This document shows positions 7,788 through 13,959 of a stretch of DNA of 18,344 bases, in pieces; the first letter of the stretch is position 1, and each line of letters opens with the position of its first letter. The notes under the pieces were generated by a model. That model did no database searches. It worked only from the letters and a program-made list of their open reading frames with translations, and was not told the origin of the DNA. Source of the stretch: Methanomassiliicoccaceae archaeon UBA113 (GTDB taxonomy: Archaea; Thermoplasmatota; Thermoplasmata; Methanomassiliicoccales; Methanomethylophilaceae); contig DAXB01000060.1 in assembly GCA_002506175.1 (NCBI GenBank), positions 1 to 18,344 on the forward strand. Reading direction: 5' to 3'. Made by a program: the position numbers and the translations under genes.

Positions 7788-8660
7788 ATGCATTTCGTTG
7801 AATCGAAAACCATTCTCAATCCACATAACGGGATGAATCTCTACAGAGGATGCACCCACGGGTGCATATACTGCGATTCGAGGAGTGAATGTTATCGTAT
7901 GCGGCATGATTTCGAGGATATCGAGGTCAAATCCAATGCACTTGAGCTTCTGGAAAATGAATTAAGCAGAAGACGCTCCAAATCCATGATCGGTACGGGG
8001 TCCATGACGGATCCATACATCCCTCTGGAGGACGAATTGCAGCATGTACGTGAAGCCATGGTGCTTGCGGACAAGTACGGTTTCGGATTCACCTTGATAA
8101 CGAAATCAGACCTGGTTCTCAGAGATATCGATCTTCTGACATCAATCAACAACAAGACCAAGGCTGTGGTTCAAATTACTGTTACCACTCATGACGACGG
8201 TCTTTGCAGGATGCTGGAACCTAATGTGTGTCCGACATCCAGGCGTTTTGAAGTCCTGAGAAGGCTTCGTGACGAAGGGATCCCAACGGTTGTTTGGCTT
8301 TGCCCGATACTGCCGTTCATCAACGATACGCCGGAGAACATCAGGGGAATTGTTGATGAATGCCGCGATGCGGGAGTGTACGGCATATTGTGCTTCGGGA
8401 TGGGCATGACCTTACGGGAAGGAAATAGGGAATATTTCTACAGCAAACTCGACGAGTATTTCCCAGGAATGAAAGAGCGTTACATTAACACATACGGAAC
8501 TAGATATTCCGTCGTCAGTCCGTCGAACAGAGCTTTGATGAAGCTCTTCAATGATTTGTGCGAGAAGTATGGTATCGTGCACGATAACAATGCGATTTTT
8601 GAATATCTATCGGAGTTTAGAACCACGGGTCCGAAGCAGACTGACCTCTTCAATTTCTGA
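7788..8660 (+). CDS. Radical SAM protein, SPL/COG1533-like family
   Basis: Radical S-adenosylmethionine protein of about 290 residues. The 4Fe-4S motif is C22-T-H-G-C26-I-Y-C29 within NLYRGCTHGCIYCDSRS, followed by the HDFEDIEVK segment, IGTGSMTDPYIPLE, TLITKSDLVLRD, EPNVCPTSRRFEVLRRL, LCPILPFINDTPENI and LREGNREYFY, all typical of the family annotated as SPL-family (DNA repair photolyase-like) radical SAM proteins. The substrate of this branch is not known, and calling it a photolyase would go beyond the sequence. An upstream GTG at 7731 overlaps the ileS stop and gives 19 extra residues, but those are encoded through a terminator hairpin and T-run; family members start close to MHF...KTIL, so ATG 7788 is chosen. 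No clear promoter or ribosome binding site precedes it, so expression may rely on readthrough. Confidence 0.85.
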   Translation: MHFVESKTILNPHNGMNLYRGCTHGCIYCDSRSECYRMRHDFEDIEVKSNALELLENELSRRRSKSMIGTGSMTDPYIPLEDELQHVREAMVLADKYGFGFTLITKSDLVLRDIDLLTSINNKTKAVVQITVTTHDDGLCRMLEPNVCPTSRRFEVLRRLRDEGIPTVVWLCPILPFINDTPENIRGIVDECRDAGVYGILCFGMGMTLREGNREYFYSKLDEYFPGMKERYINTYGTRYSVVSPSNRALMKLFNDLCEKYGIVHDNNAIFEYLSEFRTTGPKQTDLFNF

Positions 8661-8667
8661 GGGCGGT

Positions 8668-8733
8668 TTTCGGTTTACTTTCGGTGATTTTCGGAACTAG
8701 CCAGACTGATAAAACACGCTCTTTACTTTCGGT
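8668..8733 (+). repeat. Four TTTCGG direct repeats upstream of the small transcript
   Basis: TTTCGG occurs at 8668-8673, 8679-8684, 8689-8694 and 8727-8732. Two copies are part of an identical 12-mer, TTTACTTTCGGT (8674-8685 and 8722-8733), 48 bases apart. They lie between the radical SAM stop and the TATA box at 8751, the usual place for activator or repressor sites. Binding is inferred only. Confidence 0.4.
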
Positions 8734-8750
8734 CATCTCCCCTTATTTCG

Positions 8751-8759
8751 TTTATATAC
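8751..8759 (+). promoter_or_regulatory. TATA box of a candidate small gene
   Basis: TTTATATAC is among the best TATA boxes in the window. Expected transcription start is about 8780-8783, just at a GGAGG motif (8782-8786). Confidence 0.5.
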
Positions 8760-8781
8760 TTCGGAGACAGATAGTGTATTT

Positions 8782-8876
8782 GGAGGCAACAAGTGCACCC
8801 CCAACAGCACGGAACCTCTGGATGGCAGCCATTATTCCATCCCAACCCATCCCGGCTGCCATCAGTTTTCTTTTTT
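8782..8876 (+). ncRNA. Candidate small RNA of about 95 bases
   Basis: A predicted transcript starts about 27 bases after the TATA centre and ends at a perfect 9-bp stem, ATGGCAGCC (8822-8830) with GGCTGCCAT (8854-8862), followed by TTTTCTTTTTT (8865-8875). The loop (23 bases) is C-rich with two CCATCCC/CCCATCC stretches that could also pair with GGATGG (8820-8825), so two folds compete. It matches no RNA family I can name: no box C/D or H/ACA features were seen. It converges on the end of the DUF368 gene, whose stop codon overlaps the T-run. Confidence 0.4.
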
Positions 8877-8891
8877 CAAGAATTGGAATAA
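8793..8891 (+). CDS. Possible 32-residue peptide in the small transcript
   Basis: A GTG at 8793 lies 6 bases after a strong GGAGG, giving a frame of 32 codons ending in TAA. The product begins MHPQQHGTSGWQPLFHPN, is rich in proline, histidine and phenylalanine and has no recognised motif. In favour: the TATA, GGAGG, start layout is the same as for the methyltransferase gene at the right edge (GGAG 8 bases ahead of ATG). Against: the terminator hairpin lies inside the frame, the last codons are the T-run, and it would be the only TAA stop in the window. A non-coding RNA is at least as likely. Confidence 0.25.
   Translation: MHPQQHGTSGWQPLFHPNPSRLPSVFFFQELE
8822..8876 (+). terminator. Hairpin plus T-run ending the small transcript
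   Basis: Nine perfectly paired bases, a 23-base loop and an 11-base T-rich tract with one C. On the opposite strand no T-run follows, so it works only for plus-strand transcription. Confidence 0.5.
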
Positions 8892-9724
8892 TACTTTGAG
8901 AACCTGTTCAGTCCCAAACCGATTATGAATCCAGCAATCGCGAAAAGGATGCAGAGTATCAGTATGTCTTGTCCTTGCGCGAGTACGAGAGCCTTTCCCA
9001 CAACGGTCACGATGGAACCCACGGTAAGCCCGAGGATGGCATAGTATGTGGATTTCCTGCTTGTGGTCATAAAGTGATTGATCAATCTGGCAAAGCAGAG
9101 AGCTCCGATTATAGCACCGATACCCAGTGGCAGGATAGACGACAGATGCATGCTGCTTATAGCCGCGATGACAGATGAGAACAGCCCCAATGCCAGGAGG
9201 AGGGTGGAACCGCTAATTCCCGGGGACAGAGCACAGATGGCATACAGGGCTCCTATGAAGAACATGACTATCGGTCCAGGTTCCGATACTGTTATTCCGG
9301 AGTTCAATCCAAAAATCAAGACTGCAATCATGATGGCAAGACCGCAGAGGAATGCCAAAATATTGTAGCCGGTTGGTTTGATACCGTCCTCGGATTGCTT
9401 CATAATAATGGGGATCTGAACCGCAATCAGCACTCCGAAGAAGATCATCATCGGGACCTCATAGTTGTTGATGAATACGTTTAAACCCTTCGCACAGAGC
9501 AGGATTCCGATGATGCCTCCGATTCCGATCATCAGTATGAATTTGATATCCTTGACAAGGTGGTGCCTGATGCTCGAGATGTCATAGATAAGCCTCTCAT
9601 AAATCCCGAATACGACGGCCATGGTGGCCCCGCTAGCTCCAGGGAGCAGCATGAATATCCCAATAATCGCGCCCACGAGCACGTTCTTAAGAGCATCTAT
9701 TAATCCCATTGCTCCGTACATCAT
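8876..9724 (-). CDS. DUF368 family membrane protein (polyprenyl-phosphate translocase family)
   Basis: Integral membrane protein of about 282 residues with some eight hydrophobic segments. The family's paired motifs are clear: LKNVLVGAIIGIFMLLPGASGATMAVVFGIYERLI near the N-terminus and ICALSPGISGSTLLLALGLF in the second half, i.e. the duplicated PG(A/I)SG(A/S)T re-entrant loops. Bacterial DUF368 proteins have been shown to recycle undecaprenyl phosphate across the membrane; in archaea the likely cargo is a dolichyl-type phosphate used in glycosylation, which is inference. A longer frame begins with TTG at 9787, but its first 21 codons cover the promoter region, so the ATG at 9724 is chosen; ATGs at 9721 and 9709 are alternatives. 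It is divergent from the PUA gene. Confidence 0.8.
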   Translation of the reverse strand: MMYGAMGLIDALKNVLVGAIIGIFMLLPGASGATMAVVFGIYERLIYDISSIRHHLVKDIKFILMIGIGGIIGILLCAKGLNVFINNYEVPMMIFFGVLIAVQIPIIMKQSEDGIKPTGYNILAFLCGLAIMIAVLIFGLNSGITVSEPGPIVMFFIGALYAICALSPGISGSTLLLALGLFSSVIAAISSMHLSSILPLGIGAIIGALCFARLINHFMTTSRKSTYYAILGLTVGSIVTVVGKALVLAQGQDILILCILFAIAGFIIGLGLNRFSKYYSNS

Positions 9725-9758
9725 GGTCGTTGTATAAAGGAGAAACGCTGGTAACCCT

Positions 9759-9770
9759 TCTATAATTAGA
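9759..9770. promoter_or_regulatory. Shared divergent TATA element (DUF368 / PUA genes)
   Basis: TCTATAATTAGA is TATA-like on both strands (TATAATTA on plus, TAATTATA on minus) with inverted TCTA/TAGA ends. On plus it is about 22 bases before ATG 9787, suggesting a leaderless PUA mRNA. On minus it would start transcription near 9737, 13 bases ahead of ATG 9724. Confidence 0.45.
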
Positions 9771-9786
9771 ACGTCATGCACATGCA

Positions 9787-10278
9787 ATGTCAGACATAAT
9801 GGTTCGCAAGAGGAAGAGGATGAGAGAGAAGGAGATCAAGGCGCTTTCAGCCAATCTCCGCGAGATGCTTGGAGTCCCTGTCTTCGATGAACGCGATCCG
9901 GTCGATATGGCGGAAAGCACGGATTATAACGTCATCTTCGTGGGTCAGGACATCATCGGACTCGTCTATCAGGAAAAGCCTTTCCTGACTGTTAGAGGCA
10001 TTCTCAAATATAGGCCGCAGGCCAAGGCTGTCACGGTCGATATGGGTGCGGTCCCTTACGTCACTAATGGGGCCGATGTCATGGGCCCCGGGATAACCGA
10101 TGCCGATGAGTCCATCGCAGAGGGGGATATCGTATGGATCAGAGATGTCAAGAACGGAGCGCCTTTGGCAATCGGCATGGCATTGCGTTCCGGCATCGAT
10201 CTCAAGGCCAAAGCCGGCGGAAAGGCCATCAAGACAATCCACTACGTTGGAGACAAGCTCTGGAAGACCGGCGAGTGA
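9787..10278 (+). CDS. PUA-domain RNA-binding protein
   Basis: A 163-residue protein. A basic N-terminus (VRKRKRMREKEIKAL) and a mixed alpha/beta segment are followed by a PUA domain from about residue 80 to 160: KAVTVDMGAVPYVTNGADVMGPGITDAD, then the acidic EGDIVWIRD strand and the closing GAPLAIGMAL. PGI in this setting is the classic PUA signature. Length and layout match archaeal COG2016 proteins related to eukaryotic MCT-1/Tma20, which bind RNA and are linked to translation; the exact partner here is unknown. Start at ATG 9787 fits the TATA box at 9761; ATG 9799 is an alternative. The HD-domain gene starts one base after its stop, so the two are almost certainly co-transcribed. Confidence 0.85.
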   Translation: MSDIMVRKRKRMREKEIKALSANLREMLGVPVFDERDPVDMAESTDYNVIFVGQDIIGLVYQEKPFLTVRGILKYRPQAKAVTVDMGAVPYVTNGADVMGPGITDADESIAEGDIVWIRDVKNGAPLAIGMALRSGIDLKAKAGGKAIKTIHYVGDKLWKTGE

Positions 10279-10279
10279 G

Positions 10280-11590
10280 ATGGACGGACGCAAAGTGATC
10301 CAAGATCCTGTCCACGGTACGATATCCGTTGACGGTGTCTTCCTGGAGGTCATGGACCGCCATGAGATGCAGAGGCTGAGATACGTCAAGCAGCTCGGTT
10401 TAGGTCACCTTGTGTTCCCTGGAGCAAACCATACGCGTTTCGAGCATTGTCTCGGAACCTATCATCTTTCCGGCCGTATGGCCGATTCTATCGGGCTTTC
10501 CAAGGAAGATTCAGATACGGTCAGGATGGCAGGTCTGCTTCATGACATCTGCCACCCTCCGTTTTCCCATTGTCTGGAATCGATAATGGAGAAGGAGACT
10601 GGACTGGATCACATGGAGCTCGCACGCTCTCTGATTACCGGCAGGATGCCGAATCATGTAGATGTCCAGGATGACCTTCTTGACGGGATACCATCAATCG
10701 GGGAGAAGATATCCGAGTACGGGATATCTCCCGAGGATGTTTGCAATCTGATAGAATACCCCGATTCCAATTCCGATAATCTGGATTCCTTCCTAGAGAA
10801 GCATGAATACTTCCCTTCGAAGGATTATGCCCATCAGATCATCCACGGACCCGTGGATGCCGATCAGATGGACTACTTGATGAGGGATGCCCATTATACT
10901 GGCATCACACATGGAACGATCGACTGCGAACGTCTCATCCAGATGATGAATGTCCATAACGACCGCATCGTCATCCGCAGAGGAGGTATAACGGCGGCCG
11001 AGGGGCTGATGGTTTCCCGTTCGTTGATGTACACGTCCGTGTATTTCCATGAGACCACAAGGATAGCCGAGAGGATGCTCAAGAAATCCGTACAGGATTC
11101 CGGAGTGGATCTCTCTGAGATGTATCTGTGGACGGATTACGATTTGATAAGCAAAGTGATCCAGTCCGGAGGCAGGGCATCCAACTGTATCAGGCGTGTG
11201 ATGAACCGTGATATCAACAAGAAGGCATATGCAGTCTACAGTGCGGATATGAACGATGACATCGCTTCCAAGCTCATCGAGTTCACTGGAAGTGTCGGAG
11301 CCGCTCGTTTGGAGCAGGAGATTGCCGACCAGGCCGATGTTGATGTTTTCAACGTCGGTGCGGAGGTCACATCCAAGTCGAACCTGAGATCCTCCATCAA
11401 TATCGGTAAGACGGACGTATCGATCATCGATGACGAGGGCAAGGTCAAGTCGCTCACAAGATTCTCCCCGATAGCAAGATCTCTTCAGGCAAGGGATCCA
11501 TATGGATGGGCTCTGCTCGTTTCAGCACCTGCTCCAATGAAAGAAGCGGTCGAGAAGGCTGCCAGGAAAGTATTGTCTTTCAGCCTTTGA
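10280..11590 (+). CDS. HD-domain phosphohydrolase (SAMHD1/dNTPase-like family)
   Basis: A 436-residue HD-superfamily hydrolase. It opens with KVIQDPVHGTISVDG, the normal beginning of this family, then YVKQLGLGHLVFPGANHTRFEH with metal ligand H56, then LLHDICHPPFSH with H88-D89, and GPVDADQMDYLMRDAHYTGI with the fourth ligand around D193. This is the H...HD...D set of dNTP triphosphohydrolase-like proteins (as in SAMHD1 and bacterial EF1143), so hydrolysis of nucleotides is likely, but substrate and allosteric sites cannot be read here. ATG 10280 follows the PUA stop by one base; the open frame further upstream overlaps the PUA gene and is not used. Its 3' end overlaps the converging rtcB gene by 11 bases. 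Confidence 0.85.
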   Translation: MDGRKVIQDPVHGTISVDGVFLEVMDRHEMQRLRYVKQLGLGHLVFPGANHTRFEHCLGTYHLSGRMADSIGLSKEDSDTVRMAGLLHDICHPPFSHCLESIMEKETGLDHMELARSLITGRMPNHVDVQDDLLDGIPSIGEKISEYGISPEDVCNLIEYPDSNSDNLDSFLEKHEYFPSKDYAHQIIHGPVDADQMDYLMRDAHYTGITHGTIDCERLIQMMNVHNDRIVIRRGGITAAEGLMVSRSLMYTSVYFHETTRIAERMLKKSVQDSGVDLSEMYLWTDYDLISKVIQSGGRASNCIRRVMNRDINKKAYAVYSADMNDDIASKLIEFTGSVGAARLEQEIADQADVDVFNVGAEVTSKSNLRSSINIGKTDVSIIDDEGKVKSLTRFSPIARSLQARDPYGWALLVSAPAPMKEAVEKAARKVLSFSL

Positions 11591-13031
11591 TGACACCGAG
11601 CGGGGTCAGTTTAGCTACCTTTGCGGTCAGGCCCGCATCACAAACGACTTTGATAACCTGATCGACATCCTTGTATGCATCCGGGGCTTCTTCCAAGACG
11701 CCTTCCGTGGAACCGTTTCTGAGGTAGATGTCCTTGGACTGCATCTCCCGCATGACGCCCTCGATGGTGAGGCTGTCGATTGCGGATTTCCTGGACATCT
11801 TCCTTCCGGCCCCATGGCAGGACGATCCGAACGTCTGCTCCATGGATCCTCTCCTTCCGGCCAGGACATATGTTCCGACGCTCATGTCTCCAGGTATGAT
11901 GACTGGTTGGCCGACATCCCTGTATTTCAGTGTGATTTCAGATCTTCCGGGAGCGAAAGCACGTGTAGCGCCCTTCCTGTGGACCAGCACATCTTCGTGG
12001 TGTCTGTCGATGTCGTGTCTTTCCTTCTTCGCGATGTTGTGTGCGACATCGTAGACTACGTCCATTCCCATGCTCTCCGCGGAATCGCCGAGTATGTTCT
12101 CGAAGGATTCCCTGACCCAGTGTGTTATCATCTGCCTGTTGGCCCAGGCATAGTTGGCTCCGCAGCACATCGCCTTGTAGTACTCGTCTCCGAGTTTGGA
12201 GTCGAGGGGTGCGCATGCGAGCTGCCTATCCGGGAGAGAAACCGAGTTCTTCTTCACGTAGCGTTCCATCTCCTGAAGGTAATCGGTTGCGATCTGGTGT
12301 CCGCATCCTCTGGATCCGCAGTGAACCGTTATAGCTATGGTTCCCTGTTTCAGGCCGTATACATCGGCGGTCTGTTCGTCGAAGACGTTCTCGACGAGAT
12401 CCATCTCCAGGAAGTGGTTACCGGAGCCGAGGGAACCCAATTGGGGGAGGCCTCTTTTCTTGGACTTGTCGCTCACTAGGGTGCAGTCAGCATCTTCCAT
12501 GTGGCCTCTCTCCTCCGTAACCTCGAGGTCCTTCTCCCACCCGTATCCGTTCTCCACGGCCCATTCAGATCCGTTGGTGAGGATCTCGTCGAGTTCCTTG
12601 TATCCGACTTTGGTAAGTCCTTTGGAACCGAGTCCGGAGGGAACGTTCTTGTACAATTCATCGATTAGAGCGTTCTTCCTGTTGCCGATGTCCTCCAACG
12701 TGAGGTCGGTCTTAATCAGGCGCACTCCGCAGTTGATGTCGAAACCGATTCCGCCAGGCGAGATGGAACCTGTGTTCTCGTCCACGGCTGCGACACCGCC
12801 GATGGGGAAACCATATCCCCAGTGGATGTCTGGCATGGCCATGGAGCTGCCGACTATCCCTGGGAGGCAAGCTACGTTAGCTGCCTGCATAGGGGCGTTG
12901 TCGGAACGGATCTGCGAAATCATATCCTCGGTGGCGTAGATGACGGCATTGGTCTTCATCCCGATGGACTCATCCATAGGGATCTCCCATCTGTTGTCGT
13001 CTATTTTGTTAAGTTTGCCTTCCCAGGACAT
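11580..13031 (-). CDS. rtcB: RNA-splicing ligase RtcB
   Basis: GTP-dependent 3'-5' RNA ligase that joins tRNA halves after intron removal and can repair broken RNA; cytoplasmic. It has 483 residues, the usual archaeal length without an intein. Metal and guanylylation residues are present: D98 and C101 in SPGGIGFDINCGVRL, H206 in LGSGNHFLE, H237 in VHCGSRGCGHQ, H331 in YDVAHNIAK and the nucleophile H406 in SSCHGAGR. AMPDIHWGYGFPIGG (64-78) is also diagnostic. ATG 13031 is chosen because the family begins right there (MSWEGKL); a GTG at 13040 would add three residues. The gene lies 27 bases downstream of tRNA-His on the same strand, a notable pairing for a tRNA ligase. Confidence 0.96.
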   Translation of the reverse strand: MSWEGKLNKIDDNRWEIPMDESIGMKTNAVIYATEDMISQIRSDNAPMQAANVACLPGIVGSSMAMPDIHWGYGFPIGGVAAVDENTGSISPGGIGFDINCGVRLIKTDLTLEDIGNRKNALIDELYKNVPSGLGSKGLTKVGYKELDEILTNGSEWAVENGYGWEKDLEVTEERGHMEDADCTLVSDKSKKRGLPQLGSLGSGNHFLEMDLVENVFDEQTADVYGLKQGTIAITVHCGSRGCGHQIATDYLQEMERYVKKNSVSLPDRQLACAPLDSKLGDEYYKAMCCGANYAWANRQMITHWVRESFENILGDSAESMGMDVVYDVAHNIAKKERHDIDRHHEDVLVHRKGATRAFAPGRSEITLKYRDVGQPVIIPGDMSVGTYVLAGRRGSMEQTFGSSCHGAGRKMSRKSAIDSLTIEGVMREMQSKDIYLRNGSTEGVLEEAPDAYKDVDQVIKVVCDAGLTAKVAKLTPLGVIKG

Positions 13032-13040
13032 AATAATCAC

Positions 13041-13051
13041 TCAAAAAGAAA
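13041..13051 (-). terminator. T-rich tract after tRNA-His
   Basis: On the minus strand TTTCTTTTTGA directly follows the pre-tRNA trailer and precedes rtcB by ten bases. Oligo-T tracts end transcription in archaea, so the tRNA transcript may stop here, with leakage into rtcB. Confidence 0.4.
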
Positions 13052-13140
13052 CAATAGGGGCCCGGACCGAGATTTGAACCCGAGTCAAGGGATCCACAAT
13101 CCCCTAGGATAACCAAGCTACCCTATCCGGGCCATATTGT
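13051..13140 (-). other. Pre-tRNA-His with complementary leader and trailer
   Basis: Flanking the tRNA, the 5' leader ACAATA (13140-13135) is the exact complement of trailer TATTGT (13056-13051), with one unpaired base on the 5' side and two on the 3' side before the acceptor stem. The TATA box predicts transcription to begin at about 13140, i.e. at the first base of this stem. A stem continuing the acceptor helix could affect RNase P and RNase Z cleavage. Confidence 0.5.
13059..13133 (-). tRNA. tRNA-His (anticodon GTG)
   Basis: The 75-base sequence folds as a tRNA with an encoded extra G at position -1 (13133) opposite C73 (13059), the hallmark of tRNA-His. The acceptor stem GCCCGGA pairs fully with TCCGGGC. 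The D arm GGGT/ATCC encloses AGCTTGGTT. The anticodon arm GGGGA-TTGTGGA-TCCCT gives anticodon GTG. The T arm TCGGG-TTCAAAT-CTCGG is standard. No CCA is encoded (CCT follows C73 on the minus strand) and no intron is present. Confidence 0.97.
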
Positions 13141-13162
13141 AATTCCCCCGATTGACTCCCTC

Positions 13163-13170
13163 TAAATAAA
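13163..13170 (-). promoter_or_regulatory. TATA box of tRNA-His (and possibly rtcB)
   Basis: TTTATTTA on the minus strand is centred 27 bases from 13140, where the paired 5' leader begins. The rest of the region up to the acetyltransferase start at 13337 holds only weak TATA-like stretches (13195-13203 and 13261-13269 on plus) and no convincing gene. Confidence 0.55.
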
Positions 13171-13336
13171 CGTATCGTTTCAATCTGGATGTCAAAACTA
13201 TATGTGGTGTCGCAAACATCAGGTTTTCAATCAATATCAGTCGAAAAGGATGTATGTCAGCTTATTTGTTCTGTACCTATCCGTTATGAAGACATATCTA
13301 CTCTTGAGGCTATCCTCCTTCGTGAATTACGAGGAG

Positions 13337-13834
13337 ATGGCCCTCAGACCTATGGTTCCAGAGGACAGGGAGCAGTTCATTGCGATGAACCAGGAATCAT
13401 TTCAGATCGCCGTTGATGAGTATTTCGGTCCTGATGCCGGAACAGCTATACCGAGGTCCGATATCGAAGAATCGTTGGATGCACCGGATGCACACGCATT
13501 CATCATACAGCTAAACGGGGAAGATGTCGGAGGTGTCTGCGTACAGGTCCAGGAGGGTTCTGACAGAGGCTCATTGGATCTGCTGTTCGTAAAACCTGGG
13601 ATGATCGGCAAGGGGATTGGGATGTACGCATGGAAAAAGGTGGAGTCAATGTACCCATCCATTCATCTATGGGAGACCCATACGCCGTACTTCGACGTAC
13701 GTAACATCCATTTCTATGTGAACAAGTGCGGGTTCAGTATAGTGGAGTTTTACTGCCCTCGGCATCCGATGGAGAAATCTTCCGAGGATTTTCCTGGTTC
13801 TGATCTGTTTTTCAGATTCGAGAAGCATATCTGA
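13337..13834 (+). CDS. GNAT-family N-acetyltransferase
   Basis: A 165-residue acetyl-CoA-dependent transferase. It begins MALRPMVPEDREQFIAM, the usual first strand and helix of GNAT proteins. Motif A is LDLLFVKPGMIGKGIGMYAWKKVE (80-103), with GKGIG as the CoA pyrophosphate-binding loop, and motif B is NIHFYVNKCGF (123-133). The acceptor substrate (protein, small molecule or antibiotic-like compound) cannot be told. The frame is open back to 13202, and an ATG at 13286 would fit a leaderless start from the AT-rich element at 13261-13269, but the extra residues (MKTYLLLRLSSFVNYEE) are not family-like, so 13337 is preferred with some doubt. Codon use is less biased than in ileS or argF. It stands alone between tRNA-His and argF. 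Confidence 0.8.
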   Translation: MALRPMVPEDREQFIAMNQESFQIAVDEYFGPDAGTAIPRSDIEESLDAPDAHAFIIQLNGEDVGGVCVQVQEGSDRGSLDLLFVKPGMIGKGIGMYAWKKVESMYPSIHLWETHTPYFDVRNIHFYVNKCGFSIVEFYCPRHPMEKSSEDFPGSDLFFRFEKHI

Positions 13835-13868
13835 CAGTACTCCATCAATAGGCGTTGTCGAATACGAA

Positions 13869-13917
13869 ATTGTCCGTTTGCCTATTATCGGACACAAAAG
13901 AACAGATATTGTCCGTT
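13869..13917 (+). repeat. Direct repeats ahead of the argF promoter
   Basis: ATTGTCCGTT occurs twice (13869-13878 and 13908-13917), 39 bases apart, with an inverted CGGACA (13889-13894) between them matching TGTCCG. TTGTCGAATA (13855-13864) lies just upstream. The set ends 15 bases before the TATA box, the expected place for a regulator of arginine synthesis. The regulator is unknown. Confidence 0.4.
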
Positions 13918-13931
13918 GCTGCTCGTCAGTC

Positions 13932-13940
13932 TTTTAAATA
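13932..13940 (+). promoter_or_regulatory. TATA box of argF
   Basis: TTTTAAATA is centred 24 bases ahead of ATG 13960, so the mRNA is probably leaderless. No ribosome binding site is seen before this start. Confidence 0.55.
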
Positions 13941-13959
13941 ATATCATGTTCCCCATGGC

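Noticed and set aside
8782..8876. Box C/D, H/ACA or SRP RNA identity for the small transcript
   Set aside because: No RTGATGA or CTGA boxes in the proper order, no terminal ACA after a hairpin, and it is far too short for SRP RNA.
8684..8899. 71-codon open frame in the spacer after the radical SAM gene
   Set aside because: It begins within the TTTCGG repeats, has no ribosome binding site and runs through the TATA box and terminator hairpin of the small transcript.
9725..9787. TTG start extending the DUF368 protein by 21 residues
   Set aside because: The added segment coincides with the divergent TATA element and is not part of the family.
13189..13416. 75-codon open frame before the GNAT gene
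   Set aside because: It overlaps the acetyltransferase in another frame, has no family pattern and lacks a ribosome binding site.
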